Assembly (NCBI RefSeq): GCF_024181225.1
Contig: NZ_CP051198.1
Coordinates: 1,302,001 to 1,366,000, forward strand
From: Treponema sp. OMZ 787
Lineage (GTDB): Bacteria > Spirochaetota > Spirochaetia > Treponematales > Treponemataceae
Length of the DNA: 64,000 nucleotides
Direction of reading: 5' to 3'
Shown: piece after piece, positions 49,575-58,898 of the stretch
Layout of the letters: each line of letters starts with the position of its first letter
Position numbering within the stretch: the stretch's first letter is position 1
Notes under the pieces: model-generated
What the model saw: the letters and a program-made list of their open reading frames with translations, nothing else
What the model was told of the DNA's origin: nothing
Databases searched by the model: none
Translations under genes and position numbers: made by a program

Positions 49575-51701
49575 ATGGAGGAAAAAGCTACAAACCAAAC
49601 GGTGTTTCCTGAGTGGAAGTCCTTTTTAGGTACTATGGAAAAATCGAAGCCGGAAATTTTGCGTTCGGTGGTAAAGCGTTCAGGAGATATTGAGGCCTAT
49701 AACCGCAAAAAGATAGAGCAAGCAATCAACAAGGCTATAGCCGCCGTCGACGGAAGTCCTAACGATAAAAAAGCTGTTTTTTTAACCGATAAGGTCGAAG
49801 AAAAGCTTAAAGCCATTATGGCTTCACGCTATGCTCATTCTATCCCTGCAATCGAAGAAATTCAGGATGTGGTAGAGCTTGTTTTAATAGAACAGCAGGA
49901 AGCCCGTCTTGCAAAGGCCTATATTCTTTACAGGGCAAAGAGGGAGGCTGTGCGGGATGCGGAAAGCCTCATGCTCAATATCAACAGCACCATGGACGGC
50001 TATTTAAGCCAATCCGACTGGCGCGTAAAAGAAAATGCCAATGTCAATTTTTCATTGGGCGGTCTTATTCTTCATAACTCAGGAACCATTACGGCAAACT
50101 ATTGGCTTAAAAATATATATACGCCTGCCATTGCCGAAGCCCATATAACGGCAGCCTTTCATATCCATGACCTTTCAATGTTTTCAGGCTACTGTGCAGG
50201 CTGGTCTTTAAGACAGCTAATCCACGAGGGCTTGGGCGGTGTTCCGGATAAGATTACCTCAAAGCCTCCAAAACATTTATCAACCCTTATTCAGCAGATA
50301 GTCAACTTTTTAGGCATTATGCAAAACGAGTGGGCAGGTGCACAAGCCTTCAGCTCCTTTGACACCTATTTGGCACCTTTCGTAAAAAAAGACAATATGA
50401 ATGAAACAAGCGTAAAGCAGTGCCTTCAAAGCTTTGTGTACGGTGTAAACACTCCCAGCCGCTGGGGTTCCCAAGCTCCCTTTACAAACATAACCTTGGA
50501 TTGGGTATGTCCTCACGACCTTGCAAACCAAAGGGCCGTTGTAGGAGGCAAAACTCAAGACTTTACCTACGGCGACTGTCAAAAAGAGATGGACATGATA
50601 AATAAGCTCTTTATTGAACTCATGCTTGAAGGGGATGCCGCAGGCCGAGGTTTTCAATATCCTATTCCGACTTATAACATCACTTCGGATTTTGATTGGA
50701 CAAGCCCTAATGCAAAATTGCTTTTTGAGATGACTGCCCGGTATGGTACGCCTTATTTTCAAAACTTTATAAATTCCGACCTAAACCCTGGGGATGTCCG
50801 TTCCATGTGCTGCCGGCTTCAACTGGATAAAAGGGAACTGCGTAAAAGAGGCGGAGGTCTTTTCGGCTCGGATGAGTTTACTGGCTCCATAGGGGTTGTA
50901 ACCATCAATATGCCTCAGATCGGCTACCTATCAAAAACTGAAAAAGACTACTTTGACCGCTTAGACTATCTTATGGATATAGCAAAGCAAAGCCTTGAGA
51001 TGAAGCGTAAGGTAATCGAAAAGCTCTTGGAAGGCGGCCTATTCCCCTATACAAAGAGGTATTTACATCATTTAAATAACCATTTTTCTACAATAGGTAT
51101 TTGCGGTATGAACGAGTCCTGCCTAAACTTTTTGGGAGAGGATATTGTGAGCGCAAGAGGTAAGGACTTTGCCGAAAAGGTTTTAACATACATGAGAAAC
51201 CGCCTTGCAGATTTTCAAGAAGAAACAGGCAGCTTGTTCAACCTTGAAGCTACTCCGGCAGAGAGTACCTCTTACAGGCTTGCCCGCCACGATAAAAATC
51301 AGTTCCCAGATATAATAACTTCAGGCGATGCCGAGCCATATTACACCAATTCAAGTCAGCTTCCCGTTGCCTATACTACCGATGTTTTTGAAGCCTTGGA
51401 TCATCAAGAAAGTTTACAGCGTAAGTATACGGGCGGTACGGTTTTTCATATCTTCTTGGGCGAGTCTATAAAGGATTGGGAATCATGCAGAGATCTGGTT
51501 AAGGCGGTTGCAAACAATTACCGTATTCCTTATTTTTCAATTTCGCCGACATTTTCGATATGCCCGATTCACGGTTATCTTGAGGGCGAGCATTTTGAGT
51601 GCCCTTATTGCAAGCGTGAAAAGCAGGCCAAGCTGGAAGCAAAACTGGCCGAGCTTGAAAAAGAAAGGGCCGAAGTATTAAAAGCCTCTTCTAAAATTTA
51701 A
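49575..51701 (+). CDS. nrdD: Anaerobic ribonucleotide reductase NrdD lacking the C-terminal glycyl-radical segment
   Basis: The 708-residue protein has an ATP-cone (about 30-120), the NrdD core (HIHDLSMFSGYCAGWSLRQL, FTNITLDWVCPHDL, PIPTYNITSDFDW, MCCRLQLDKRE, and the finger-loop STIGICGMNESCLNFLG with its candidate radical Cys) and the C-terminal zinc region CPIHGYLEGEHFECPYC (Cys663, His666, Cys676, Cys679). Usual NrdD proteins continue for about 40-60 residues with the RVxGY glycyl-radical motif; here the chain ends in a Lys/Glu-rich helix 29 residues after the last Cys. No activase nrdG is near. Probably the glycyl radical is supplied by another protein. Confidence 0.88.
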   Translation: MEEKATNQTVFPEWKSFLGTMEKSKPEILRSVVKRSGDIEAYNRKKIEQAINKAIAAVDGSPNDKKAVFLTDKVEEKLKAIMASRYAHSIPAIEEIQDVVELVLIEQQEARLAKAYILYRAKREAVRDAESLMLNINSTMDGYLSQSDWRVKENANVNFSLGGLILHNSGTITANYWLKNIYTPAIAEAHITAAFHIHDLSMFSGYCAGWSLRQLIHEGLGGVPDKITSKPPKHLSTLIQQIVNFLGIMQNEWAGAQAFSSFDTYLAPFVKKDNMNETSVKQCLQSFVYGVNTPSRWGSQAPFTNITLDWVCPHDLANQRAVVGGKTQDFTYGDCQKEMDMINKLFIELMLEGDAAGRGFQYPIPTYNITSDFDWTSPNAKLLFEMTARYGTPYFQNFINSDLNPGDVRSMCCRLQLDKRELRKRGGGLFGSDEFTGSIGVVTINMPQIGYLSKTEKDYFDRLDYLMDIAKQSLEMKRKVIEKLLEGGLFPYTKRYLHHLNNHFSTIGICGMNESCLNFLGEDIVSARGKDFAEKVLTYMRNRLADFQEETGSLFNLEATPAESTSYRLARHDKNQFPDIITSGDAEPYYTNSSQLPVAYTTDVFEALDHQESLQRKYTGGTVFHIFLGESIKDWESCRDLVKAVANNYRIPYFSISPTFSICPIHGYLEGEHFECPYCKREKQAKLEAKLAELEKERAEVLKASSKI

Positions 51702-51749
51702 GCTTTTTAGAATGAATGTTAAAAAATAAATTCTTCATGGAGGAAAAAA

Positions 51750-52706
51750 ATGAAGCAAAAAAAGGTTGATCCTTCAAAGGTTTTGGGAGTTTTACGCACA
51801 ATAATAATATTGATAGTGATTGCCCTTATAGCCTTTTCGGGAATAAAAGTTATCCCCACAACAGATAACGGAGTTGTTACCCGTTTCGGTAAATATACAA
51901 AGACCCTTGCTCCGGGGCTTAACTTTGTCATTCCATTTGTAGACCAGGTTTACAAGGTTCCTGTTAAGACAGTACAAAAGGAAGAATTCGGCTTCCGAAC
52001 TTCAAGATCCAGTGAAAGAAGCGAATATCAAAATGCTATTTTGAATGAGTCTTCTATGCTCACAGGAGATTTAAACATTATCAATGTTGAATGGGTAATC
52101 CAATACAAGATTGTTGACCCCAAGGCCTGGCTTTTTAATGTTGAGGAAGCTCAAAGAAATAAGACGATCAGGGATGTTTCAAAATCGGTTGTAAACAGCT
52201 TGGTAGGCGACAGGGCTATAATGGACATAATCAGTTTAGACCGTGACAGTATTTCTATCTTGGCAAGGGACCAAATGAACGAAAAATATAAACAGGTAGG
52301 ACTTGGAATTTCAGTTTCATCGGTACAGCTTCAAAATGTCGTACCTCCCAAGGAAGTTCAAGCCGCCTTTGAGGATGTAAACATAGCAATTCAGGATATG
52401 AATAGGCTTATAAACGAAGGAAAAGAAGCCTACAACAAGGAAATCCCTAAGGCAAAGGGTGAAGCCCAAAAAATGATTGAAGAAGCCAGAGGTTATGCCT
52501 CCGAAAGAATCAACAAGGCAAAGGGTGATGTGGCCCGATTTAATGCCGTTTATTCCGAATATGTAAAGGCTCCCGACATTACGAGAAGAAGACTATACCT
52601 TGAAACCCTCGATGCTATTTTTAAAAATAATGAGAACATAACCCTCATCGATAAAAATTTAAAAAACTTTTTACCTTTAAAAGAATTAAATAAGGGAGGA
52701 AATTAA
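51750..52706 (+). CDS. hflK: HflK-like SPFH/prohibitin-family membrane protein
   Basis: The 318-residue protein has an N-terminal membrane segment (about 12-32), an SPFH domain (PTTDNGVVTRFGKYTKTLAPGLNFVIP, MLTGDLNIINVEWVIQYKIVDPKAWLFNV) and a coiled-coil C-terminal part (KAKGEAQKMIEEARGYASERINKAKGDV). With the next gene it would form the HflK-HflC complex that surrounds FtsH. GGAGG stands before the ATG. Only 4 bases separate it from the hflC-like gene. Confidence 0.9.
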   Translation: MKQKKVDPSKVLGVLRTIIILIVIALIAFSGIKVIPTTDNGVVTRFGKYTKTLAPGLNFVIPFVDQVYKVPVKTVQKEEFGFRTSRSSERSEYQNAILNESSMLTGDLNIINVEWVIQYKIVDPKAWLFNVEEAQRNKTIRDVSKSVVNSLVGDRAIMDIISLDRDSISILARDQMNEKYKQVGLGISVSSVQLQNVVPPKEVQAAFEDVNIAIQDMNRLINEGKEAYNKEIPKAKGEAQKMIEEARGYASERINKAKGDVARFNAVYSEYVKAPDITRRRLYLETLDAIFKNNENITLIDKNLKNFLPLKELNKGGN

Positions 52707-52710
52707 TTTT

Positions 52711-53781
52711 ATGGAAAACTATGAAAATGCAAATACTGAAGACATAAATGCTGAAAGTGTTCAATACGAAAAAGATTCTTCTAAAAATAAGATAAAGCCT
52801 GAAAAAACAAAAAAAGATAAAAACGGCTTGGGATGGTTTTTCTTTATAGTTATAATTTTTGTTTTAGTTTTTTTCTTAAAGCCTTTTTATACTTTAAATG
52901 AGGGCAATGTTGCTATTATCACAAAATTCGGTGCTGTCGTAAAGACCGAAAAAGAAGCCGGTCTTCATTTTAAAATGCCCTTGATTCATACCGTAAACAA
53001 GTATACGGCAAAACTCCTCCGCTTAGACGGTGATCCTCAAAAGATTCTTACCTTAGAAAAACAATACCTTGAGGTAAATACCACCAGCCGATGGCGTATA
53101 ATCGACGTAAAAAAATTCTACGAATCCCTTACCACATATGAAAGTGCTTATTCACGCCTTTCGGATATAGTGGACTCATCGGTACGGGATATTATTTCGG
53201 TAAACAGTCTTGATGATGTTGTAAGAAGTTCCAACATCATAAACGAGAGTAGAAAAACCGAAGAATTTAATATCGATAATGCCGAAGTTGACCTCGGCTC
53301 GATAAAGACCGAAAAGGTAAATTTCCCTGTAATAAAAAAGGGAAGGGAAGCCCTTGCGGATGAAATTTTGGATAAGGCAAACAGCCAGCTTGACGAATTC
53401 GGTTTGGAAGTTGTCGACCTTATCTTTAAGGAAATTAAGTATTCCGATGAGCTTGAAAATTCGGTTTTCAGCCGAATGATAAAGGATAGAAATCAAATTG
53501 CAGGAACATTTAGGTCAACCGGCGACGGCGAAAAACTTAAAATCCTCGGAGAGTTGGAAAACGAAAAGCGGACTATCTTGTCTCAGGCCTATGCCGAGGC
53601 AGAAAGGATAAAGGGTGATGCCGATGCCAAGGCTGTTGCAATCTATGCCGAAAGCTACGGCAAGTCCCCCGAATTTTACAGCTTTTGGAAGAGTATGGAA
53701 ATTTATAAAAATTCATTGCCCGAAACCGAAAAAATCCTTTCAACCGATATGGAATATTTTCAGTATTTGTATAAGCATTAA
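52711..53781 (+). CDS. hflC: HflC-like SPFH/prohibitin-family membrane protein
   Basis: The 356-residue protein has a Lys-rich cytoplasmic N terminus of about 40 residues, a membrane segment (about 44-65), an SPFH domain (NEGNVAIITKFGAVVKTEKEAGLHFKMPLIHTV, LEVNTTSRWRIIDVKKFYESL) and a Cterminal helix (LSQAYAEAERIKGDADAKAVAIYAES). The pair partner is the upstream gene. A longer N terminus than E. coli HflC is the main difference. Confidence 0.9.
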   Translation: MENYENANTEDINAESVQYEKDSSKNKIKPEKTKKDKNGLGWFFFIVIIFVLVFFLKPFYTLNEGNVAIITKFGAVVKTEKEAGLHFKMPLIHTVNKYTAKLLRLDGDPQKILTLEKQYLEVNTTSRWRIIDVKKFYESLTTYESAYSRLSDIVDSSVRDIISVNSLDDVVRSSNIINESRKTEEFNIDNAEVDLGSIKTEKVNFPVIKKGREALADEILDKANSQLDEFGLEVVDLIFKEIKYSDELENSVFSRMIKDRNQIAGTFRSTGDGEKLKILGELENEKRTILSQAYAEAERIKGDADAKAVAIYAESYGKSPEFYSFWKSMEIYKNSLPETEKILSTDMEYFQYLYKH

Positions 53782-53825
53782 CCTTTAGAAAAATTTTTTC
53801 CGATATTGTATAGGGGGTAAAAGTT

Positions 53826-54452
53826 TTGAGAAGAAGCGGAACTATAGGACGAATTATTGTTCTTTTGATATTGATTGTTTTACTCGTTTTCGGAGGCCTA
53901 TTGTGGTTTGATTATTTGGGGCTGATAAGCTCAAGGAGTCTTTTTTCTCCTGTTTACTCCCTTTTCGGCTTAAAAACTGCGGAGGGAATTGCTCCTTTAG
54001 ATGCCGATGAGATGGCTGATTTGGAAAATGACCGCTATGAAAAACGCCTTTTAGCTTTAGAAGTCCGATCTCAGGAATTGGATAAAAGGGAAGAAGATGT
54101 TAAATTGGGAGAAAATGAAAATAAACAGGTTGCCGAGGAACTGGATGACCGCAGATTGGCTATAGAAGAAAAAGAAAAGAACTATAATCTTTTAATGATC
54201 GAAAGGGATGCCCGTGAAGCTAACATACTGCAGATAGCAAAATATATAAACGGAATGCCGCCGGATAAGGCTGTTGCTAATCTTCTTTCGATGGATGATC
54301 AGGATGTGATAGATGTGCTTAGGGCTGTAGAAAAGATGGCAATAGAGGAAGGTAAAAACTCTTCGGTGGCTTATTGGTTTTCTTTGATGCCTGCCTCCAG
54401 GGCTGCAGAGATTCAGCGTAAGATGGCAAATAAGCCTGTTACTTTTCCGTAA
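53826..54452 (+). CDS. flbB: FlbB-like periplasmic flagellar collar protein
   Basis: The 208-residue protein has an N-terminal membrane segment (about 9-30), a coiled coil (about 68-140: YEKRLLALEVRSQELDKREEDV and on) and a C-terminal MotE/MgtE-N-like domain (NGMPPDKAVANLLSMDDQDVIDVLRAVEKMA then WFSLMPASRAAEIQRKM). This layout and length match FlbB of Borrelia, which builds the spirochaete-specific collar around the flagellar motor. Start is TTG (53826) after a GGGGT-type site. It is not in a flagellar operon here. Confidence 0.75.
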   Translation: MRRSGTIGRIIVLLILIVLLVFGGLLWFDYLGLISSRSLFSPVYSLFGLKTAEGIAPLDADEMADLENDRYEKRLLALEVRSQELDKREEDVKLGENENKQVAEELDDRRLAIEEKEKNYNLLMIERDAREANILQIAKYINGMPPDKAVANLLSMDDQDVIDVLRAVEKMAIEEGKNSSVAYWFSLMPASRAAEIQRKMANKPVTFP

Positions 54453-54473
54453 TAGATAATTTAAACTTAAACC

Positions 54474-55964
54474 ATGTTTTTTCCGACGATTTCATTTGCC
54501 CTATTTTTTCTCTCGGTGTTTTTTTTATACTGGTATATTTTTAGGCAGGAAAAAGAACGGAAAATTCTTTTGACGGCTGCATCTTATTTTTTCTATGCGA
54601 TGTGGGATTGGCGTTTTTGTATCCTGCTTTTTGTATTTACCATGATAAATTATTTTTACGGCTTTCTTATCGATAAAGAAAAAAATTACGCCCCCCGAAA
54701 AGCCATCGTTATCATTATTTGCATTCTCGATATTTTATATTTGGGATTTTTTAAGTATCTTTACGGTCTTCTGTCGTATCTTAATAATTTTTTCCCCGAA
54801 ATGTATTCGGCCTCTCCTTTTTTAAGCCATGTGCGTTCTTGGACTCTCCTGCTTCCTGTTGGTATTTCTTATTATACATTCAGATGTATGAGCTATGTAT
54901 TTGATATTTATCTATGTAAGATAAGGCATGTAAAATCTTTTTGGGATTTCTTGCTATATGTCTCGTTTTTTCCTCAGTTGTCATCAGGCCCCATTGTTCA
55001 GGCTGAATATTTTTTAAAAGACCTCCCTCGGGCTCTTAATTGCGACAATGAAAAAGGTGCAAAACCCATAGCCTTTGACCGTGCAATTTTACTTTTAATT
55101 TCGGGCCTTTATAAAAAAATGATAATTTCAAATTTTTTAACTATTCTTGTAACAGACAAAATTTTTGCAAATCCTTCATTTTATAATACATGGGAGCTTA
55201 TTTTCGGAATACTATGTTATACGATAATTATCTATGCCGATTTTTCGGGATACAGCGATATGGCTATAGGTATAGGTCTTCTTTTAGGTTTTAATACGCC
55301 TGCAAATTTTAACAGGCCTTATATCTCAAAATCCGTTACCGAATTTTGGAGAAGGTGGCATATCAGTTTTTCTTCGTGGCTTCGTGATTACCTTTATTTC
55401 GGCTTAGGAGGATCCCGCTTCGGCCTTGCCAGAGCTCTCTTTGCTCTTTTTTTCACGATGCTGATTGCCGGCCTTTGGCATGGGGCTTCGTGGACCTTTT
55501 TAATTTGGGGAGCAATGCAGGGAACAATGCTTTGTGCCGAAAGAATTTTTTCTGAGATGAAAAAAAATAAAACCGTCTCCGGCGATTTTTTAACCGGCGG
55601 GATTTCAGCCGAAGAAAAAACCGGAAAAAAAAGTTTTGACTTTTTAAAAATTATACCGGTCTTTATATTTATAAACATCAGCTGGCTGGTATTTTTTTCG
55701 TCATCTCTTTCTGAGCTTGGTTTATATATAAAATCCTTAGGAAATATTATGCAGCCCTTTCAAATTATAAGCCCCTTTATCCTCTTAGTCTTTTTTGCCG
55801 GTCTTTTTTTACAGCTTCCTTCGGAAAGTGTAAGAAAAAAAACTTTTACAATATATAGCCGTTTCCCGATGATTGTTAAGGCCGTTATGACCGTGAGTTT
55901 TTTAGCCGCTCTTTATGCCGTTTCAACCTCGGGTATACCGCCTTTTATTTATTTTGCATTTTAG
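54474..55964 (+). CDS. MBOAT-family O-acyltransferase (AlgI/PatA type)
   Basis: The 496-residue protein has about ten to twelve membrane segments and the MBOAT pattern: FFPQLSSGPIVQAEYFLKDL, YADFSGYSDMAIGIGLLLGF, NFNRPYISKSVTEFWRRWHISFSSWLRDYLYFGLGGSR, and the active-site His in GLWHGASWTFLIWG. Such enzymes move acyl groups across the membrane to acylate glycans. The next gene encodes an extracytoplasmic SGNH protein, making the usual two-protein acylation pair. The target glycan is unknown. Confidence 0.9.
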   Translation: MFFPTISFALFFLSVFFLYWYIFRQEKERKILLTAASYFFYAMWDWRFCILLFVFTMINYFYGFLIDKEKNYAPRKAIVIIICILDILYLGFFKYLYGLLSYLNNFFPEMYSASPFLSHVRSWTLLLPVGISYYTFRCMSYVFDIYLCKIRHVKSFWDFLLYVSFFPQLSSGPIVQAEYFLKDLPRALNCDNEKGAKPIAFDRAILLLISGLYKKMIISNFLTILVTDKIFANPSFYNTWELIFGILCYTIIIYADFSGYSDMAIGIGLLLGFNTPANFNRPYISKSVTEFWRRWHISFSSWLRDYLYFGLGGSRFGLARALFALFFTMLIAGLWHGASWTFLIWGAMQGTMLCAERIFSEMKKNKTVSGDFLTGGISAEEKTGKKSFDFLKIIPVFIFINISWLVFFSSSLSELGLYIKSLGNIMQPFQIISPFILLVFFAGLFLQLPSESVRKKTFTIYSRFPMIVKAVMTVSFLAALYAVSTSGIPPFIYFAF

Positions 55965-55979
55965 GTGAAAATTGAGAGT

Positions 55980-57368
55980 ATGAAATTAAAAGAAAAAATA
56001 AAAAAAATAAGCGGTTTTTTTTATCGTAAACACAAGGGGCCATCCCTTTATTCCGCCAACAAAAGTCTTTTATTTTTTATTCTTTGTATTTTTTTCTTTA
56101 TGCTTCTTTTAGGCAAATCCTTAGACGATTTTTCATCTAAAATAAAAAATCCTTATGCAGCCTCCGTCTTCAAGGCTGCCGTTAAGCCTGTGTATGAGCT
56201 TTCTGAAAAATTAAAACTTGATAACATCATTCCTTCTGCAAGGATTCTTTTCTTGCATCATGCAGGACTGGACGGATTAAGCGATTGGGATTCTTTTTAT
56301 TACATGGATCCTGCAGAAATTATCAGTCAGGAAAGGCTTTTAGCCTTAGAAAATATCGGAGAAGATTTTGCTAAGTCTCATGATGAAAAAACTTCTATCA
56401 ATGAGTTTGAAAAAGAATTGGAAACGGCTCAGGACGGTTTACCGGAAGGCATGACCGATTCCGGTTCAAAACCTGAAGATGCTGCGGCCTTTAAACAAAT
56501 GGCAGACGAGCTTGAATCAAAGCTCGAAAATCTGAATACTCTTTTAGACAGATTAAAAATTCTCGAACAGCTGAGAATTTCGGAACTTGAAAAACTGAGG
56601 CTTGAGCAAAAAGAATTGGAGTTAAAAAAAGAAGATGCCTCTAAGGAAGGGGATGCTGATTCTGAAAAGCCTGATGAGCCTAAAAAGGTTTACTCTTATA
56701 ATGCAGAAAAACCCTTGCGAATCTTAATGATTGGCGATTCTCAAATGCACAGTCTTGCGGCAGGTTTTTTAAGACTTACGGGACAAAAGTCTTCTATCAG
56801 AGTAAAAGAGATTTCGGTGCATTCTTCAGGCTTTATAAGAAGCGATTACTATAACTGGCCTAAAAAGCTAAAAAATGTCTTTGAAGAAAGCAAAAATGAA
56901 CCCTACGATATTGCCGTCATTTTTTTAGGAATGAATGATTATCAAAATTTTTATGCAGACAACGGAAAAGTTCTTGTAAAAGAAACGGAAGGCTGGGAGT
57001 CTGCTTATCGGGATAAGATAAAAAATCATCTGGATATTTTATTTGCAAACACAAAAAAAGTGTATTGGCTGGGTATGCCTATTGTTCGGGATAAGATATA
57101 CAATGCCCAGCTACTTTATATTGAAGAACTGCATAAAAAAATAGCATCAGAGTATTCGTCCGTCCTCCTAAACAAATTCTCCCTTAGCAGCGTGGCACCG
57201 GGAATAGGAGTTCCTTATACCGATACCGTCAAAAATGCGGAAGGTAAAAAAATAAGGCTTATGAAAGATGACGGCCATCATTATACGGTTTCAGGCGGAG
57301 AATATATTATGAATCCGTTTTTGGAGCTTATTTATAAGGATTGGGATGTAGAACCTTGTACTCCATAA
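55980..57368 (+). CDS. Membrane-anchored SGNH hydrolase-like protein (DUF459 type)
   Basis: The 462-residue protein has an N-terminal membrane anchor (about 30-50), a helical, coiled-coil region, and a C-terminal SGNH-like domain with block I IGDSQM (near residue 245), FLGMNDYQ and the Asp/His block DGHHYT. It should complete acyl transfer begun by the MBOAT protein, as AlgX/AlgJ or PatB do. Start is set at the ATG at 55980 with GAGAG before it; an in-frame GTG abuts the preceding stop at 55965. The two genes are contiguous. Confidence 0.82.
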   Translation: MKLKEKIKKISGFFYRKHKGPSLYSANKSLLFFILCIFFFMLLLGKSLDDFSSKIKNPYAASVFKAAVKPVYELSEKLKLDNIIPSARILFLHHAGLDGLSDWDSFYYMDPAEIISQERLLALENIGEDFAKSHDEKTSINEFEKELETAQDGLPEGMTDSGSKPEDAAAFKQMADELESKLENLNTLLDRLKILEQLRISELEKLRLEQKELELKKEDASKEGDADSEKPDEPKKVYSYNAEKPLRILMIGDSQMHSLAAGFLRLTGQKSSIRVKEISVHSSGFIRSDYYNWPKKLKNVFEESKNEPYDIAVIFLGMNDYQNFYADNGKVLVKETEGWESAYRDKIKNHLDILFANTKKVYWLGMPIVRDKIYNAQLLYIEELHKKIASEYSSVLLNKFSLSSVAPGIGVPYTDTVKNAEGKKIRLMKDDGHHYTVSGGEYIMNPFLELIYKDWDVEPCTP

Positions 57369-57439
57369 TTATCTCTTTTATTTATTGAGAATTATTAAAA
57401 TGACCTTATAAAAATTAGCTAAATTTCCTTTATTTTGTA

Positions 57440-57467
57440 TTGACAAAACTTTATAATTGGATATAAT
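57440..57467 (+). promoter_or_regulatory. ispE promoter, nearly leaderless
   Basis: TTGACA (57440-57445), 16-base spacer, TATAAT (57462-57467); +1 is expected near 57474, about three bases before the ATG. Confidence 0.6.
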
Positions 57468-57476
57468 GCTTAGGAC

Positions 57477-58331
57477 ATGATTAAAAGTGCGATTAGCCTT
57501 AAGGCTCATGCAAAAATTAATCTGCATTTAGAAGTTTTAGGAAAAAGAAAGGACGGATTTCACGACATTGTAAGTGTTTTTGCTCCGATTTCTCTTGCCG
57601 ATGAACTTTTAATGCAAAGAATACCGGATAAAAAAGAGTGTAGGGTAATGTCGCCGTTGGCTGACCTGCCTGAAGAAAACACCATTACAAGGGTTTATCA
57701 AGAGTTTCAACATTTTACCGGTATTTCCGGCGGTATTTCCGTCAGGATCTTAAAAAGAATCCCTGAAGGAGCCGGATTAGGGGGCGGATCTTCCGATGCT
57801 GCTTCGGTTTTGCGGGGGCTAAACTATATGTTTTCTACCGGTTTAACGGAAGAAGACTTAAGGGCTATAGCTTTAAAAATAGGAAGCGATGTTCCGTTTT
57901 TTTTGGAATACGGAGCTGCGGTTGTAAGAGGCCGCGGAGAAGAAATAAAAAGAATTTCCGTTTCGTCAGATTATTTTGGGATCTTAATCTATCCCGGAGT
58001 AAAAAGTGCAACGCCTAGGGCATACAGCCTTTTGAAGCGTAATGAATCGGAAATACCGAATCCTGCTTTTAATCCTGAGCTTTTTTGCGGCAAAGATTGC
58101 CGTGAATGGCCTTTTTTTAACAGCTTTGAAGATGTTCTTTTTCTTGAATATCCTGCAATAAAAAAGGCAAAACTAGACCTTTTAACTTACGGGGCCGATT
58201 TTGCTCTTATGAGCGGTGCGGGTTCTTCGGTTTTTGGGCTTTTTAAAGATGAAAAAATAGTCAAAAATGCTTATTCTAAGCTTTTTGCGGAATATCCGCA
58301 ATGTTTTTTCTTCTTGTTACTTGCGTTCTGA
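57477..58331 (+). CDS. ispE: 4-diphosphocytidyl-2-C-methyl-D-erythritol kinase
   Basis: The 284-residue GHMP-family kinase has the ATP loop [15 protein letters not shown] (near 93-107), the N-terminal [21 protein letters not shown] and the C-terminal [10 protein letters not shown]. It carries out the fourth step of the non-mevalonate isoprenoid pathway. There is no Shine-Dalgarno site; its promoter places transcription three bases before the ATG. spoVG begins 64 bases after its stop. Confidence 0.95.
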   Translation: MIKSAISLKAHAKINLHLEVLGKRKDGFHDIVSVFAPISLADELLMQRIPDKKECRVMSPLADLPEENTITRVYQEFQHFTGISGGISVRILKRIPEGAGLGGGSSDAASVLRGLNYMFSTGLTEEDLRAIALKIGSDVPFFLEYGAAVVRGRGEEIKRISVSSDYFGILIYPGVKSATPRAYSLLKRNESEIPNPAFNPELFCGKDCREWPFFNSFEDVLFLEYPAIKKAKLDLLTYGADFALMSGAGSSVFGLFKDEKIVKNAYSKLFAEYPQCFFFLLLAF

Positions 58332-58395
58332 TAGAAAGCGTAGTAAAATATTGATAGGTAAGACCTTACCAATATTATTATGCAAGGAGGACGGT

Positions 58396-58683
58396 ATGGA
58401 AATTACAGAAGTCCGTGTTCAGAGAGTTAGTCCGGGGAATAGTTTAAAAGCTTATGCTAATATTACGTTCGATGATTGCTTTGTCCTTCATAATGTAAGA
58501 GTGATTGAGGGCAGTGAAGGTTTGTACATTGGAATGCCGAGCCGGAAGTTAAGTAATGGTGAGTTTAAAAATATAGCTCATCCGATCACTTCCGAGTTTA
58601 GGGAGAAAATGACAAAGGCTGTTTTGGAGGTTTACGAAAAAACGCCGCATATGCCTCAGCAAAATGCAGAGGAAGATATGTAG
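58396..58683 (+). CDS. spoVG: SpoVG-type nucleic-acid-binding regulator
   Basis: The 95-residue protein has the SpoVG pattern: ITEVRVQRVSPGNSLKAYANITFDDCFVLHNVRVIEG, the GLYIGMPSRKL loop and IAHPITSEFREKM helix. In other bacteria SpoVG binds DNA or RNA and controls many genes; in spirochaetes it is part of a conserved cluster with rplY. The start at 58396 follows AAGGAGG by 6 bases; a longer frame upstream overlaps ispE and lacks the family sequence. Confidence 0.94.
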   Translation: MEITEVRVQRVSPGNSLKAYANITFDDCFVLHNVRVIEGSEGLYIGMPSRKLSNGEFKNIAHPITSEFREKMTKAVLEVYEKTPHMPQQNAEEDM

Positions 58684-58755
58684 TTTAAGCAATCGGTTTT
58701 GATGTAGTAATAGTTTTTTGGATACAATTTAGCTTTTTGCTTTTTGTATATATTT

Positions 58756-58828
58756 TGGGACGTCGGCAAGTGGTAAGCCAACGGCTTTTGGTGCCGTCAT
58801 TCCGTAGGTTCGAATCCTACCGTCCCAG
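58756..58828 (+). tRNA. tRNA-Gln (anticodon UUG)
   Basis: Acceptor TGGGACG pairs with CGTCCCA, followed by discriminator G; the D-arm is GGC/GCC, the anticodon stem is ACGGC/GCCGT with loop TTTTGGT (anticodon TTG), and the T-arm GTAGG/CCTAC encloses TTCGAAT. The first pair U-A is typical of glutamine tRNAs. CCA is not encoded. Confidence 0.95.
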
Positions 58829-58898
58829 TTTTAAGACCGCTTTTATCGGCGGTTTTTGTGCAAACTAAATAATTGGTAAATAGAGGAGTTCTGGGGTT

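Noticed and set aside
51701-51749. Frameshift or stop that cut the glycyl-radical end off nrdD
   Set aside because: All three frames in the 48 bases before hflK were read and none contains an RVxGY-type motif, so no simple frameshift restores the segment.
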